DNA of 64,000 bases from Amaurobius ferox (Eukaryota > Arthropoda > Arachnida > Araneae > Amaurobiidae), in the NCBI GenBank assembly GCA_951213105.1, contig OX578145.1, positions 8,019,191-8,083,190 of the forward strand, given 5' to 3'. The notes under the pieces were generated by a model. The model ran no database searches and was not told where the DNA came from. It saw nothing but the letters and a program-made list of their open reading frames with translations. Every line of letters begins with the position of its first letter. The stretch's first letter is position 1. The position numbers and the translations under genes are program-made. This document shows positions 9,769 to 20,700 of this stretch, one piece after another.

Positions 9769-12282
9769 TTATAAGCTTAAAATCTCATTTAAAATATTTT
9801 TCATGGAGCTTAAAATGTTATCTAACTCATTTTTCTCAGCATCCAAAAAGTCAACAAGACACTTATTGGCTCTTGTTATTACAGTTTGAATATTTAATTT
9901 TACAGATGTTTTTTGTTGATTTCTTAAAACACCATCAAGCAACTTTATCAAAATTAGTGATAATTCAGCCAGCTTAAGCGTACATTCAAGAACATCCTTA
10001 CAGGAATTAAAATCTCTTTCCCACTGTCCCTTTTGGTTGTAACAACGAATAGCTTTCTGTTGATACAAGACAGCTTTCTCAAGATTATCTTTTTCAACAT
10101 CACTTTCAGAATGTGAAATTGTGAGTGCTGAGTATAATTCCCAGACTTTTGGCTCATTGGTTATTATAGATGTAATTCTTCCAAACAGTTCCATAGCTCT
10201 CTTTTTCAATCTTGAAGCAGGAGCACCAGTCATATCTTCTGAATCATCTATTATGGCCCCTACCAGCATTTCTAGCAATAATGTATCAAAATGCTTGCCT
10301 TTAATATCAAATAATCGATGCCAAGCTTTTAACACATCTTCAAAGGCTCCTAGATCAGTGCTTACCACGAGAAAATTTTCCCACACTCTCCATTCTTCAT
10401 AGTTACACTTTAAAGCTTCCTGCAAACTTCTCCAGGCCCGCATCTTTTGTCTAGTTTTTAGATATGCATTAGCTAAATTATTCCAAGCCTCAAAGTTATC
10501 TTCATCAAACATAACAACTTGTCGATAGGCGCGGGCTGCTAATTCATAATTTTCTGCTACTGTACAAGCATGTCCAAGAGAAAACCACACATTAGGTTGT
10601 AAATGATTAACTTCTAGTGAAGTAACAAAAGGAGGTATGGCTTTCCCATATTCTTTCTTTTTATAGTGGTAATAACCGAGTGAACGTTGAGCTCGAGCGC
10701 TTTTATGGTTAGATAATTCCCATGCTTTCAAATAGTTTTCTGGCTTTTCAGTGACATCACCTAGGAGACACCATAATATAGGGCTTTCTCCCTTTTCTAA
10801 TTGGTCTTGAACAACTTTTTCAGCACAACTTGTACGCCCCAAACGAATATAACATTGTACCATATCTTCCCAAAGTTCCAGTCTCTCATAGACATCTAAA
10901 GCACTTTTTGTACAACCAATTGATAATAAAAGGTCTGCCAATTCTTTCTCCAATATCCAATAAGCAGGAAATGATGTAGAGTAAAAGAATTTCTGACGCT
11001 CACTGAATGGAGGTAATTCCTTTTTAAAAGATTCAACAATTGTTTCCATTTGCATTACAGCTCTTTCTATTTTTCGAGAACTGGTTTTCTCAGTTTTACA
11101 TCTCATGATCAAAGCTTTTAAATATATACACCAGACTTGTGGCTGTGATAACAAGCAATTTATGTAAGACATTAGTTCTTCCTGCAGCAATTCATCAAAT
11201 GATCCGCTTCTTTTAACCAAACAACAGTATCCAAGCAACACAATTTGCTCTTCTGCATATAAGCTCTCAAATACATGATCATCATTGTCAATAAAAGATA
11301 TTTTGTTCAGAAGAGTATCATCCTGAAGGTGAAGGTCAGCAGGGAGGAATTCATTTTTGTCTGGCATTGTTCCAGTGAAGTTTATGTGATTTCTTTTCAA
11401 TTTAACAAGGAGTTGGGCAACAGGTTTTTGTTGATATTGTGTTCTTTTCCCTATGGCACCACTTAGTTCTATTTCTAAGCCAGTTATAATTTGAGCATCA
11501 GTAATGTGTTTACGGGCTTGCATTATCTCCCCATAATATAAGAATATATGACAACTTTCAATTGTAAACAACAACTTTTTGGAAACATGACTTTCTTTCA
11601 CAAGCCAATCCATTTTGGTGATATCGTCTATGAGAGAAACTAATGCACGATGCAGTGACTCATTCCGTTCCGGTAAAATTGACTGATGAAGAAATATACA
11701 ACGAAGCAACCACCATTTCTGGGTAAGACTTGCAGGGTTTTTAACATTTGATAACAGAAAATGGCTAACGTAAAGAAGTTTTGGATATACGACATTAGAA
11801 CTAATTAACTCACTATCCAAACTAAGATGAAGAGATGTATCAGTATCAGATTTAACCGAATCAGGAAGAAGTTCAGAAATTAATCGATGCTGCTGAACAG
11901 CATTAAACTTGGGTCCACAGAAATTACATCGCACAAATTCCTGCAGTGCAGATATGCCAATGAAAAACAAAATGAATTCTTTAATTTGGTAAGCCGGATC
12001 ATCAGTACATTTATTATCCAACAATTTACAGATAACATCTTTTGAATTTTTCAAATCAATTACAACTGATGGAAATCCATAATCTTCTAAACTTTTCTGT
12101 AAAATTGAATCATAATCGCTGTTAACAATGCTTTTACATAAATAATTAACAGTTTCATTCAATGTATTTCCTTCGGAAATTTGCACATTTTTGAACTCGA
12201 AATTATAATTTTCATAATAATTTATGATGCATCGAATTTCAAATTCATTTAAAATGTCCAAATACACTTTTGAAGTTTCCAT
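9769..12282 (-). CDS. TTC27: Tetratricopeptide repeat protein 27 (TTC27), complete, single exon
   Basis: An 837-aa uninterrupted reading frame, against 843 aa for human TTC27, is collinear along its whole length. Diagnostic blocks include WWLLRCIFLHQ (about aa 187), SGAIGKRTQYQQ (about aa 272), LWEDMVQCYIRLG, the CLLGDVTEKPENYLKAWELS region (about aa 500-525) and SARAQRSLGYYHY. Three adjacent TPRs at about aa 527-630 include WFSLGHACTVAENYELAARA and AWNNLANAYLKTRQKMRAWR. TTC27/yeast Emw1 is a soluble TPR protein linked in humans to HSP90/R2TP-associated assembly of the U5 snRNP; that role is from the family. The start is the first ATG, with no in-frame extension needed. There are no introns, whereas vertebrate TTC27 has many. 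It is divergent to POLA1 with 485 bp between start codons. It is intact, so likely functional. Confidence 0.95.
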   Translation of the reverse strand: METSKVYLDILNEFEIRCIINYYENYNFEFKNVQISEGNTLNETVNYLCKSIVNSDYDSILQKSLEDYGFPSVVIDLKNSKDVICKLLDNKCTDDPAYQIKEFILFFIGISALQEFVRCNFCGPKFNAVQQHRLISELLPDSVKSDTDTSLHLSLDSELISSNVVYPKLLYVSHFLLSNVKNPASLTQKWWLLRCIFLHQSILPERNESLHRALVSLIDDITKMDWLVKESHVSKKLLFTIESCHIFLYYGEIMQARKHITDAQIITGLEIELSGAIGKRTQYQQKPVAQLLVKLKRNHINFTGTMPDKNEFLPADLHLQDDTLLNKISFIDNDDHVFESLYAEEQIVLLGYCCLVKRSGSFDELLQEELMSYINCLLSQPQVWCIYLKALIMRCKTEKTSSRKIERAVMQMETIVESFKKELPPFSERQKFFYSTSFPAYWILEKELADLLLSIGCTKSALDVYERLELWEDMVQCYIRLGRTSCAEKVVQDQLEKGESPILWCLLGDVTEKPENYLKAWELSNHKSARAQRSLGYYHYKKKEYGKAIPPFVTSLEVNHLQPNVWFSLGHACTVAENYELAARAYRQVVMFDEDNFEAWNNLANAYLKTRQKMRAWRSLQEALKCNYEEWRVWENFLVVSTDLGAFEDVLKAWHRLFDIKGKHFDTLLLEMLVGAIIDDSEDMTGAPASRLKKRAMELFGRITSIITNEPKVWELYSALTISHSESDVEKDNLEKAVLYQQKAIRCYNQKGQWERDFNSCKDVLECTLKLAELSLILIKLLDGVLRNQQKTSVKLNIQTVITRANKCLVDFLDAEKNELDNILSSMKNILNEILSL

Positions 12283-12767
12283 AATAAATTATGATCATGC
12301 AAAATAAAAGGAGCAATCAACCGCAAATATAAACATAAAAACGTGGTTTTCAGTTCAACAGTTACGCGATGCCATTACTCAAAATCATGAAATTTAATTT
12401 CAGAAAATAAAACTTCAAATTTATTAATAAGATTGCTAAGTATAGCAATAATTAGCATTATGTATATTCAATATTTTTATTATTAATAAATTTGAATGTT
12501 ATTGTAGTTTTAAATGTCGTATGTTATTTGCTTGTGAACATTATTTACATAAAAAATCAAACTTCTATAAAATTTAACTGGGATAGTTTAAGAATTCTTA
12601 AAATATTTGAAAACCACTTATGAAACCCACATTATTTTTTTGGGCTGTAGCAGACTAAAATGTACCAACCTAAATGTCTTTACTTCTTTGGGTGGCAACA
12701 TAAATCTTCGCGCCAGATTTCGCGGTAGATAATTTAATCAACAATATTTAAAATTCATCTCGAAACT
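12283..12767. promoter_or_regulatory. Bidirectional TTC27-POLA1 promoter region
   Basis: This 485-bp interval separates two divergent start codons, so it must hold both 5' UTRs and probably one shared promoter. Near POLA1 are two E2F-like sites, CTTCGCGCC (12706-12714) and TTTCGCGG (12718-12725), 43-62 bp before the ATG. E2F control is the norm for animal POLA1. The sites are the only clear CpG-rich bases in an otherwise AT-rich interval. Function is inferred from position and motif only. Confidence 0.6.
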
Positions 12768-12786
12768 ATGGAACCAGATGGTCAAA
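12768..12786 (+). CDS. POLA1: POLA1 exon 1 (codons 1-7)
   Basis: The ATG has a good context (A at -3, G at +4) and opens MEPDGQ. The donor AAA|GTAATA leaves phase 1, which joins correctly to exon 2 to give a Thr codon. An alternative GT at 12781 would break the frame of exon 2. Confidence 0.7.
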
Positions 12787-14668
12787 GTAATAAATTTATT
12801 TTTAAAAATCTTACATTGATTGCTTTTTGTATTTCTATGCGATATACAATGACTATTTGTATTTAAATGCAAATTGAACGTCTAATGTTTGTATTGTGAT
12901 TTTCGCATTTTTAATGGAAGTCCATTTAAATTATAAAGTCTGTTGTTGTCTACACATCTTAAATATATGCGAAAGTCATTTATAAAAATGTCTCTGTAAA
13001 TAGGAACTTTGAGATTTTTGAATCAATTATTTTTTTAGTAATTTAATCAATCCAATTTTGATTTAGAATAACAGGGGATATCATAACTTCCTCGTCCAAA
13101 ATGATCTCTCTCTCTATATATATATATATGCTTCTTAAAATTTATTGGTGATATCAGTTGTACATGCATGGGCGTCCATAGGAGAAAAGGGGGGGGGGGG
13201 GGGGCACGACCCTGCCATGACTTTCAAGTCACAAAGGTGGATATCTAGCTAAATATGTTCAATATGAAAAAGACACAAAAATATCCTCGAGTTTGCTTCC
13301 TCTTGGAATAGGTTCTATGGGCGCCCATGTAAACATGTATTCCTTTGCACTGCAAACACATCAAAGGAATATATGTGTACATGGTCTGTCTACTCTGATT
13401 AGAATAATATATGCTGAATTTAGAGGGGAGAAAGTGAAAAGTATCTGTATACATGACTGTTGAAATAAAACAAAACTTATTTCCTAACTATTGGAGCATA
13501 TGATAACAATATAAAAATATAATGGAATAAATTATTGAAAGAAATCGAGCTTTATAAAATTCTGTATTACAAAATAAGCATTTGATGTAATGTAGAAATA
13601 AACTGGCTAGATTAATATTTTGTCTGAAAAGTATTTGCAAAATTATTTAAAATTTACCAGGCATCTGTGCATGCATGTGTTTCATTTACAATCAACAGTG
13701 TCGAAAGCCTGTGTCAATTGTGTCATTCTTTCAAAAATGAGGAATATTTTTTACATTTTAGATATTTAGTAAAGGTTGTGGGTGATTTTAATAGTATGTA
13801 TATTTTATATATATATATATATATATATGTTTATTTATTTTATTTATCTGTAGCAGAATGTTCTGGCCGATCTCGGCGAGTTAAGGAAGATAAATTTGGA
13901 AGACTAGCTGCTTTGCAAAAATTGAAATCCTTGAAAGGCACGAAAAATAAGTATGAGGTTAGTGTTTTTTGTTTTATTTGTAATTTTTTTAGTATTAAAA
14001 GAACTATTTTGTTATTTAATAAATAAGAAAGGTTATAGTTCAAATATCATTCTAAGAATATGATTTCACCAAATTGATGTTTAGATTCAAAATGTTTAAA
14101 TCCTTTGCATTTATACAATATATATTCATATATTACAAAAAAAAAAAAAAGCTTGATTTTGATTGAAAAAAAATGGTTAATCAAATTGAGTATGAGTGAA
14201 TTAGTCAATGTTATTATTAAAACCAGTGAGTACCCGTAAAATATCACAAAACATTTTTTATTCACTCTGAAAGTTAATAAAGGTAAAAGATGTTTAATTT
14301 TTTTGTGTTAAAAATATCTTCCAAAATAATATTTTGTGTATATAGTGTTATTATTGCAAAAAGGCATTTTAAAATAACGCAACTTTTTACTCTAAAAACG
14401 AATAACGCTCGTAAACATACCCGTACTGTCGAACATGTGCATTTGCTTATTGTTCTATAGCAAACGATAATAACATGTATAAATTACTCATATTTGAAAT
14501 TATGTTTGATTTTAGTTTTTAAATGTCAACAGGTAATTAGGCATTTTGTAGTCAAAATACACTTAGTGAAAATCAAATTTTTCATATATTTTTTCCCTGC
14601 ATCTATTCCTACAATACCTTCCTGTTTAAACTAAATATAACTAGTATAATTTAAAACATTGATTGCTT

Positions 14669-14704
<36 letters not shown>

Positions 14705-17700
14705 CTTACAACTGTGGGTAGGTCAGGCAGTCTGGGTAGGAAGAAGCTTTAATTTCCTTGAAGGTTCTAAATTTGTCTGTAATCAAAGCAAAAGCTTATG
14801 TAATTTATGCTTCTGTAATGTAGCATGTATACCAGACTTAATGTTTTTAACTAACCAATTGCATTCAATTACTAATTTTTAGCCATATGTAAAGAGGGAA
14901 ACAGGTATGTGAATTTAACCCTTCATTTCTTATATCAAAAAATTTCAGATGAATATCTATAAAATGGCCTTATAAATTATAAATATGTATTTTTAGATAA
15001 TTTTAGATTTATCCTCCAAACCTCTTCCAAGATTAATATCCCTCTAAAGCCTTTTTAGGACTAACATCTCAATATTCCCCTTCCGAATTTTTGTTCAAAA
15101 TATATCACTGCTTCTAGCAAGCACAACTGTTCCCACATAATATCCTAACATAATAAAAAATGAAAGCGTGAAATACCATAAAAATATATGAAAATAAATT
15201 ATAACACTTGGGTAACTGTGCAAATATTTTATTTAATAATTTTAAGTACTGCTAATAATAGTCAAAGCACAAACTTGTTAGCATAAAATAATAGAAAATT
15301 TCAATAGGTTATTGATTGTTCACTATTGTTTTAATCTATTAAAAGACTAAATTTTATCATAGCAAAGATTTAATGCAATTGTTATATGAAAAAATGCAAT
15401 AAATTTCTCTTATTAGTTACAATGACAAAACAAAGATTTAACATGTCAGATTTGAAACCTATTAATAAATAAGTTGTGCATAATTTCACCTATTTCTAAT
15501 AATCAATTTTGATTGTGTTTTCATCATTTGATGTTATCTTACATATTTGCTGCTGAAATCTGGTGTCATCCTTAAATATAATAATTTTTGGGAGGAGAAA
15601 TAACTATAATGTTTAAGAGTATGCTGTATATTTGTTTTATAGGTTGTTGAAGAAGCTCCCGTGTACGAAGAAATTTCTGAAAAAGAATATTCCCGCCTCA
15701 TTCAGAGAAGACAAGAAGAAGATTGGATTGTAGATGATAGTAAAATCCATTATTTTGTTTTAAATATTCTTGACTTTTCTGAAGTTATGTTAATTTTCAT
15801 AACATTTTTTGTTTTGAAAGCTAATTTTTTCTATTTCTTGCCCTATAATAGAGATAGATAAGTTATGTACCGTGCTGAAAACACCGGTTCTCGTTAGATC
15901 ACCGAAGTCAGGCAGCATCGGACGCGGTTAGTACTTGGGTGGGTGACCACCTGGGAACACCGCGTGCTGTTGGCACATTTCGGGCGCAGTAGCCCGGTGG
16001 TTTGCGCGCTGGATTTGCACGCTGCCACAACTGCCGCCGTGTTCATGCAGAGTACGATCACATTAAACATGTGGGTCCGTAAGTCCCTTCGAGAGGTTGG
16101 CGGTAGGGGAAGGAGGGTACGGTCCCTGTGGATGCCTCCCCCACTGGGTTCCGGTCTAAATTGGGTTGCACTTCCCGGCCGTCCAAACAGTTACCTTACA
16201 CCTTTCTGGTAGGTCGGATGGTCTGGGTCTCAACAGTTCTCATAAAAGAATTTAGAGAAAATTGTTATATACATATATTAATTTTAAAATATATTAATCA
16301 GCATTAGAAATTAACAATAACAGTCATGTACAAGTAAACACTAGCCCCTAATATTATAAACAACATGGCAGTAATGTACAAATACACACTCTGACATTTA
16401 ATGCTATAATATGCATATATGCAGATTTGACAGAAAGAAATTAAGAGATACACCTTTAAAGAAATACACAACAAACTACCTTTAAAGAAATATGCAACAA
16501 ACTATCCAAAATAATTATCAAATCAGTTAATATAAACACTACTAGAAAATTTGCCCCGGGGGGGGGGGGGGGGTAAAGCAGAGATAATCTGAATTCGGTA
16601 AATCCAGAGACCAGCCCACTACATATATTTTTTCTAAGTACAAATCGCGCCAAGTTGGTGCAATCTCCCATGTTTTGAAATTTGCCCCACCCATCCTAAG
16701 TGACATATTCTTCCATGTTTACAAATAGGCTTCTCCCACCAAAATAACGTTTGCTTCTGTGTTCTAAACAGGAGTTTTTCATGTAAATAATAGTGTAATT
16801 TAATTTAAGCAACAGTTAATAGTACTCATAAAACCTTACAAAATAAGATTTTTGTAAAATTTAAAATTTTTATACTGCAATTTTATCTGTGCATGTTCTT
16901 GTAGCGAAATCACTTTCTCCATGCAACCGATCCGTACATCGGTAGGGGTTCGACCTAAAGGTCGAAATCTGTGGATCGAATGTACCAGTGGTTCAACCAA
17001 AATATCGTTCTACACCGGAACAGCCCCCCCCCCCCCTGATCCCGTGATCTGTGATTTGTTAGGAACTGTTGCTTGCGGTGCCGCCCAGACACAGAATATT
17101 CTACATTTTTATCTGTGCATGTCACACGTAGCAAGATCACTTTCTCCATGCAACCAAAGACTCGTACAGGGTCAGGGGTTGGGCCTAAAGATCGAAATCT
17201 GTGGAACGAATATACCAGTGGTCCGTGTAGAATCTGTGGAATGAATGTACCAGTGGTTTGTGTAGGGGGTAGGGGTTCAACCTAAAGGTCATTCTACACC
17301 GGAACAGGACCCCCATCGATTTCTGGTTTAGTAGGAACGGTTTCCTGTGGCGCACATTCAGAATATGCTACAATTCTATCTGTGCATGTCGCACGTAGCA
17401 AGACCACTTTCTCCATGCAACCGAAGATTCGTATAGGATCAGGGATTCGACCTGAAGATTGAAATATGTGGAGCGAATGTACCAGTAGTCCGTATGTACC
17501 AGTGGTCCATGTAGGGTCAAGGGCTCGACCTAAAGGTCGAAATCTGTGGAATGAATGTACCAGTGGTTCGTATGTACCAGTGGTCCATATAGGGTCAGGG
17601 GTTTGATCTAAAGGTTGAAATTTGTGGGATGTATGTACCAGTCCATGTAGGGTCAGGGGGTTCGACATAATATAAAGGTCAAAATCTGTGGAAAGAATAT

Positions 17701-20700
17701 ACCAGTGATCCGTATGTACCAATGGTCTGTGTAGGGTCAGAGGTTCAACCTAAAGGCCGAAATCTGTAGAACGAATGTACCAGTGGTCCGTGTTAGAAAA
17801 AAATTTTTACTCTAACAAAATTTCAAAAAATTGATTCTTATAGAAAAGTTTGTACTCTAATTGAAAAGATTAAAAACTTTTAAAGGAGGAAGCAATTTTT
17901 TAAACACAGAAAAATATAAACAAAGTTTCAAAACACGGGATAAATTAAACAAAAAACACTAACCTTCAGGACTCCGACTCCTCTTCCGGCTGAAATGCTA
18001 AAAATGCTCCATTTAAGCAAATCAGTTGTTTGGTCTCTCACACTCAACTTAATTTCATCTCCATTTAAGACAAACATATTTATCGTTCATAATCCCTTTC
18101 ATAACATACCAATTAATCACTTCTTTCAAACCTTTATTTTCCAAATTATAGAACAATTTTATACAAAAAAATCAAATAATAAAAGCATGTGCAACTATGA
18201 CAAAAGAAATGTGCTTCTACATCAGAAAACTGTAGCAACCACAGAAACATATTCTTATGTCATCTTCGTGAATATTCTTATTGGATATTACACAATTACC
18301 GCCAAAAAACACTGATACAAGAGGTTACCGCATTACAACATAAAGTGCTCACAATCAGAACTCTTAGCGGCGACTTGGCTATTGAGCTGAAAGTGCAGTG
18401 GGTTGGTCTCCGGATTAGCCCTGAATTCATTATTCCAAGAAAATAACAAAATGAATAAATTTTATTCATTTAAATAACAGTGAAAATTGTATGCAATTTG
18501 TGTACGACCTCACCCAAAACAAAAAATTATATCCTTACCCCCATGAACAGCAAAACCCATTTTGATTTCTCATGAAAACACGAAAAAGAAAGTGCAACGA
18601 CCCCATCTCCAAATTAATCCCTTTCCTCCTATTGTTAAAATCAATGTCTTTGATCCTGTGCGATTAAGTAAAATATATATATAAGGAAATCCTTTCTTTA
18701 AGTGCATGCGCAGCGCAGCTACTGAAACAAAGGGCAAAAAGAACCCTTGTTCCTCGTCTGTGGTAGAAAATGCGGGTCTTCAGAAATCTTAAGGTGCATT
18801 TGCTTAAATCACCAATATTAAAATTGAAAAATGTTTTTGTCAGAATTCGTAGATATATGGAACTTTTTGCAATTTTTGCTTTTAATTGGTTTAATTGTGC
18901 TAATCTTCGTTTTTCAAATGTGTTAAAAGAAGTATTACATAACCTAAGAAATGCAGAGGGGCAGGTGTGTTCAAATGTCTCATGAGATCTGTAACACTTG
19001 ATCTATCTTCCCAGTCAGTTTTTACTTCATGAAGTGTCTTTCAGTCTCAGTTGACATATATGGAATGAAATGCAAAACATCAACTATATTAGACAAAATG
19101 TTTTCATCATTTTGAATAATGTGGGATCTGGTTTTGTGGGGATAGTCAATGACTACTCTAAGGGACATAGTGCTGAGCCGAAAATAAAGACTATTGTAAA
19201 TGGATCATGTAGAAGTTCAAAGTTAGTGGCGGCTCAGAAACGCCCCAGAATGGGAGCGGTTTTTCTGTCAAGGTTGAGTCCTGATACGAGGGCGTCTGAT
19301 ATCGAATCCCATTTAAAGAGCTGCCTTATTGATAGTTTTACATGTACCAGACTTGTTACTAGGTTTAACTCATACTCTTTTCATATTGAGGTCCTTGAAC
19401 ATGACATGGAGAAGTTATTAAATGGTGATATTTGGCCAGAAGGTTGTTTTATAACTAAATTTTTTGGCAAATTAAATGATAAACAAGTTTTCCGGGAGGG
19501 TGTGACGGATGGCCTCGAGGATAATGATGTGAATTGACTACATATTGGGCCAGTGGTCAAGGATGGATGTTCTTCAAACCGGGACATTAAGATGTATTAC
19601 CAGAATGTTAGGGGTCTTCGGACAAAAACTAACAAAGTGTTCTTATCTACGTTGGCCCAAGAATATGATATAATCTGTTTTACTGAGACTTGGCTATGTG
19701 AAACTATAAAAAGCTCTGAACTTTTTGATGGCCAGTACACTGTTATACGTAGAGATAGGTCAAATATGGATAATCGGGATTTACGTGGAGGTGGGGGGCT
19801 GATTGCACTCAAGTCTAATATTTATTTCAAAGAGTTATCCATGGGTGCTGATCAGGGGGAATCGGTGTGGATTAAAATTGATCTAGCTGTTGGCAAATAT
19901 TTGTTTTTATGTGTAGTATATATTAAACCTGCTTCTGATTTTATTACCTATGACAAATTTTTCAATCTGTTTGAAGCTGATTTTGGTTGTTTTAATCATG
20001 ACATTATTATAGTTGGTGATTTTAACCTTCCTGGTATTGTCTGGCCCTGTGTCATGTCGAATGAAGTTAATCACACTAATACTGAAATGTTACTTAGGAA
20101 TTTTTTAAACCTGTATGAGATGAATCAACTGAACAAGGTGTTGAATATCAATGACAGAGCTTTGGATCTGGTTATCTCTAGATATGATGAACGTATTTTA
20201 AGTATTAGACGGGCTAGTGTTGAGGATATTTTGCTTCCTGAGGATGTACATCATCCCTCTATCATTATAACTCTTAATAATACTAAGTCTCCTAGAGTCA
20301 AGGTGACTGGGAGGCCTCTTTCTGATTGTGTGCGATATGATTTTAAAAAGGCTGATTTTGAACTCTTGTATAAAAAATTGAGTAATGTTGATTGGAATTT
20401 CTTGAATTGGTCTAATAATATTGACTATGTGGTTAGTGCTTTTTATCTTCATCTTTTTCAAATTTTTGATACATGTATTCCTAAGACGGTTGCTAGAGTC
20501 AGTGACTACCCTCCCTGGTTTGGTCGTGGTACTATACGGAATATCAGGCTGAAGAACAGGTTTCGTGAAAAATATAGACAGCGAGGTTTGACTTATGACC
20601 TTATTCAGTATAAAGTGCTTAGAGCTAAGATTAAGTCTGATATTAATAGTGATTATAAATCTTATGTTAGGTTGGTTGAATTGTCTATTAAAAACAATCC

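Noticed and set aside
15862..15975. Functional 5S rRNA gene
   Set aside because: The first 20 bases are degenerate, no terminator T-run follows the 3' end, and the sequence runs into a SINE head; it is a SINE part.
15943..16212. Protein with GRSSPVV, then TLNMWVRKS and [15 protein letters not shown]
   Set aside because: The same phrase recurs in every SINE copy (5455, 6338, 48119, 60053); it is a shadow frame of a non-coding repeat.
16905..17800. CRISPR-like array
   Set aside because: Repeats are adjacent and nested without unique spacers, in a eukaryotic intron; it is a satellite.
19553..19555. GTG as ORF2 start codon
   Set aside because: Eukaryotic LINEs do not normally start at GTG; ATG 19592 or readthrough from ORF1 is more likely.
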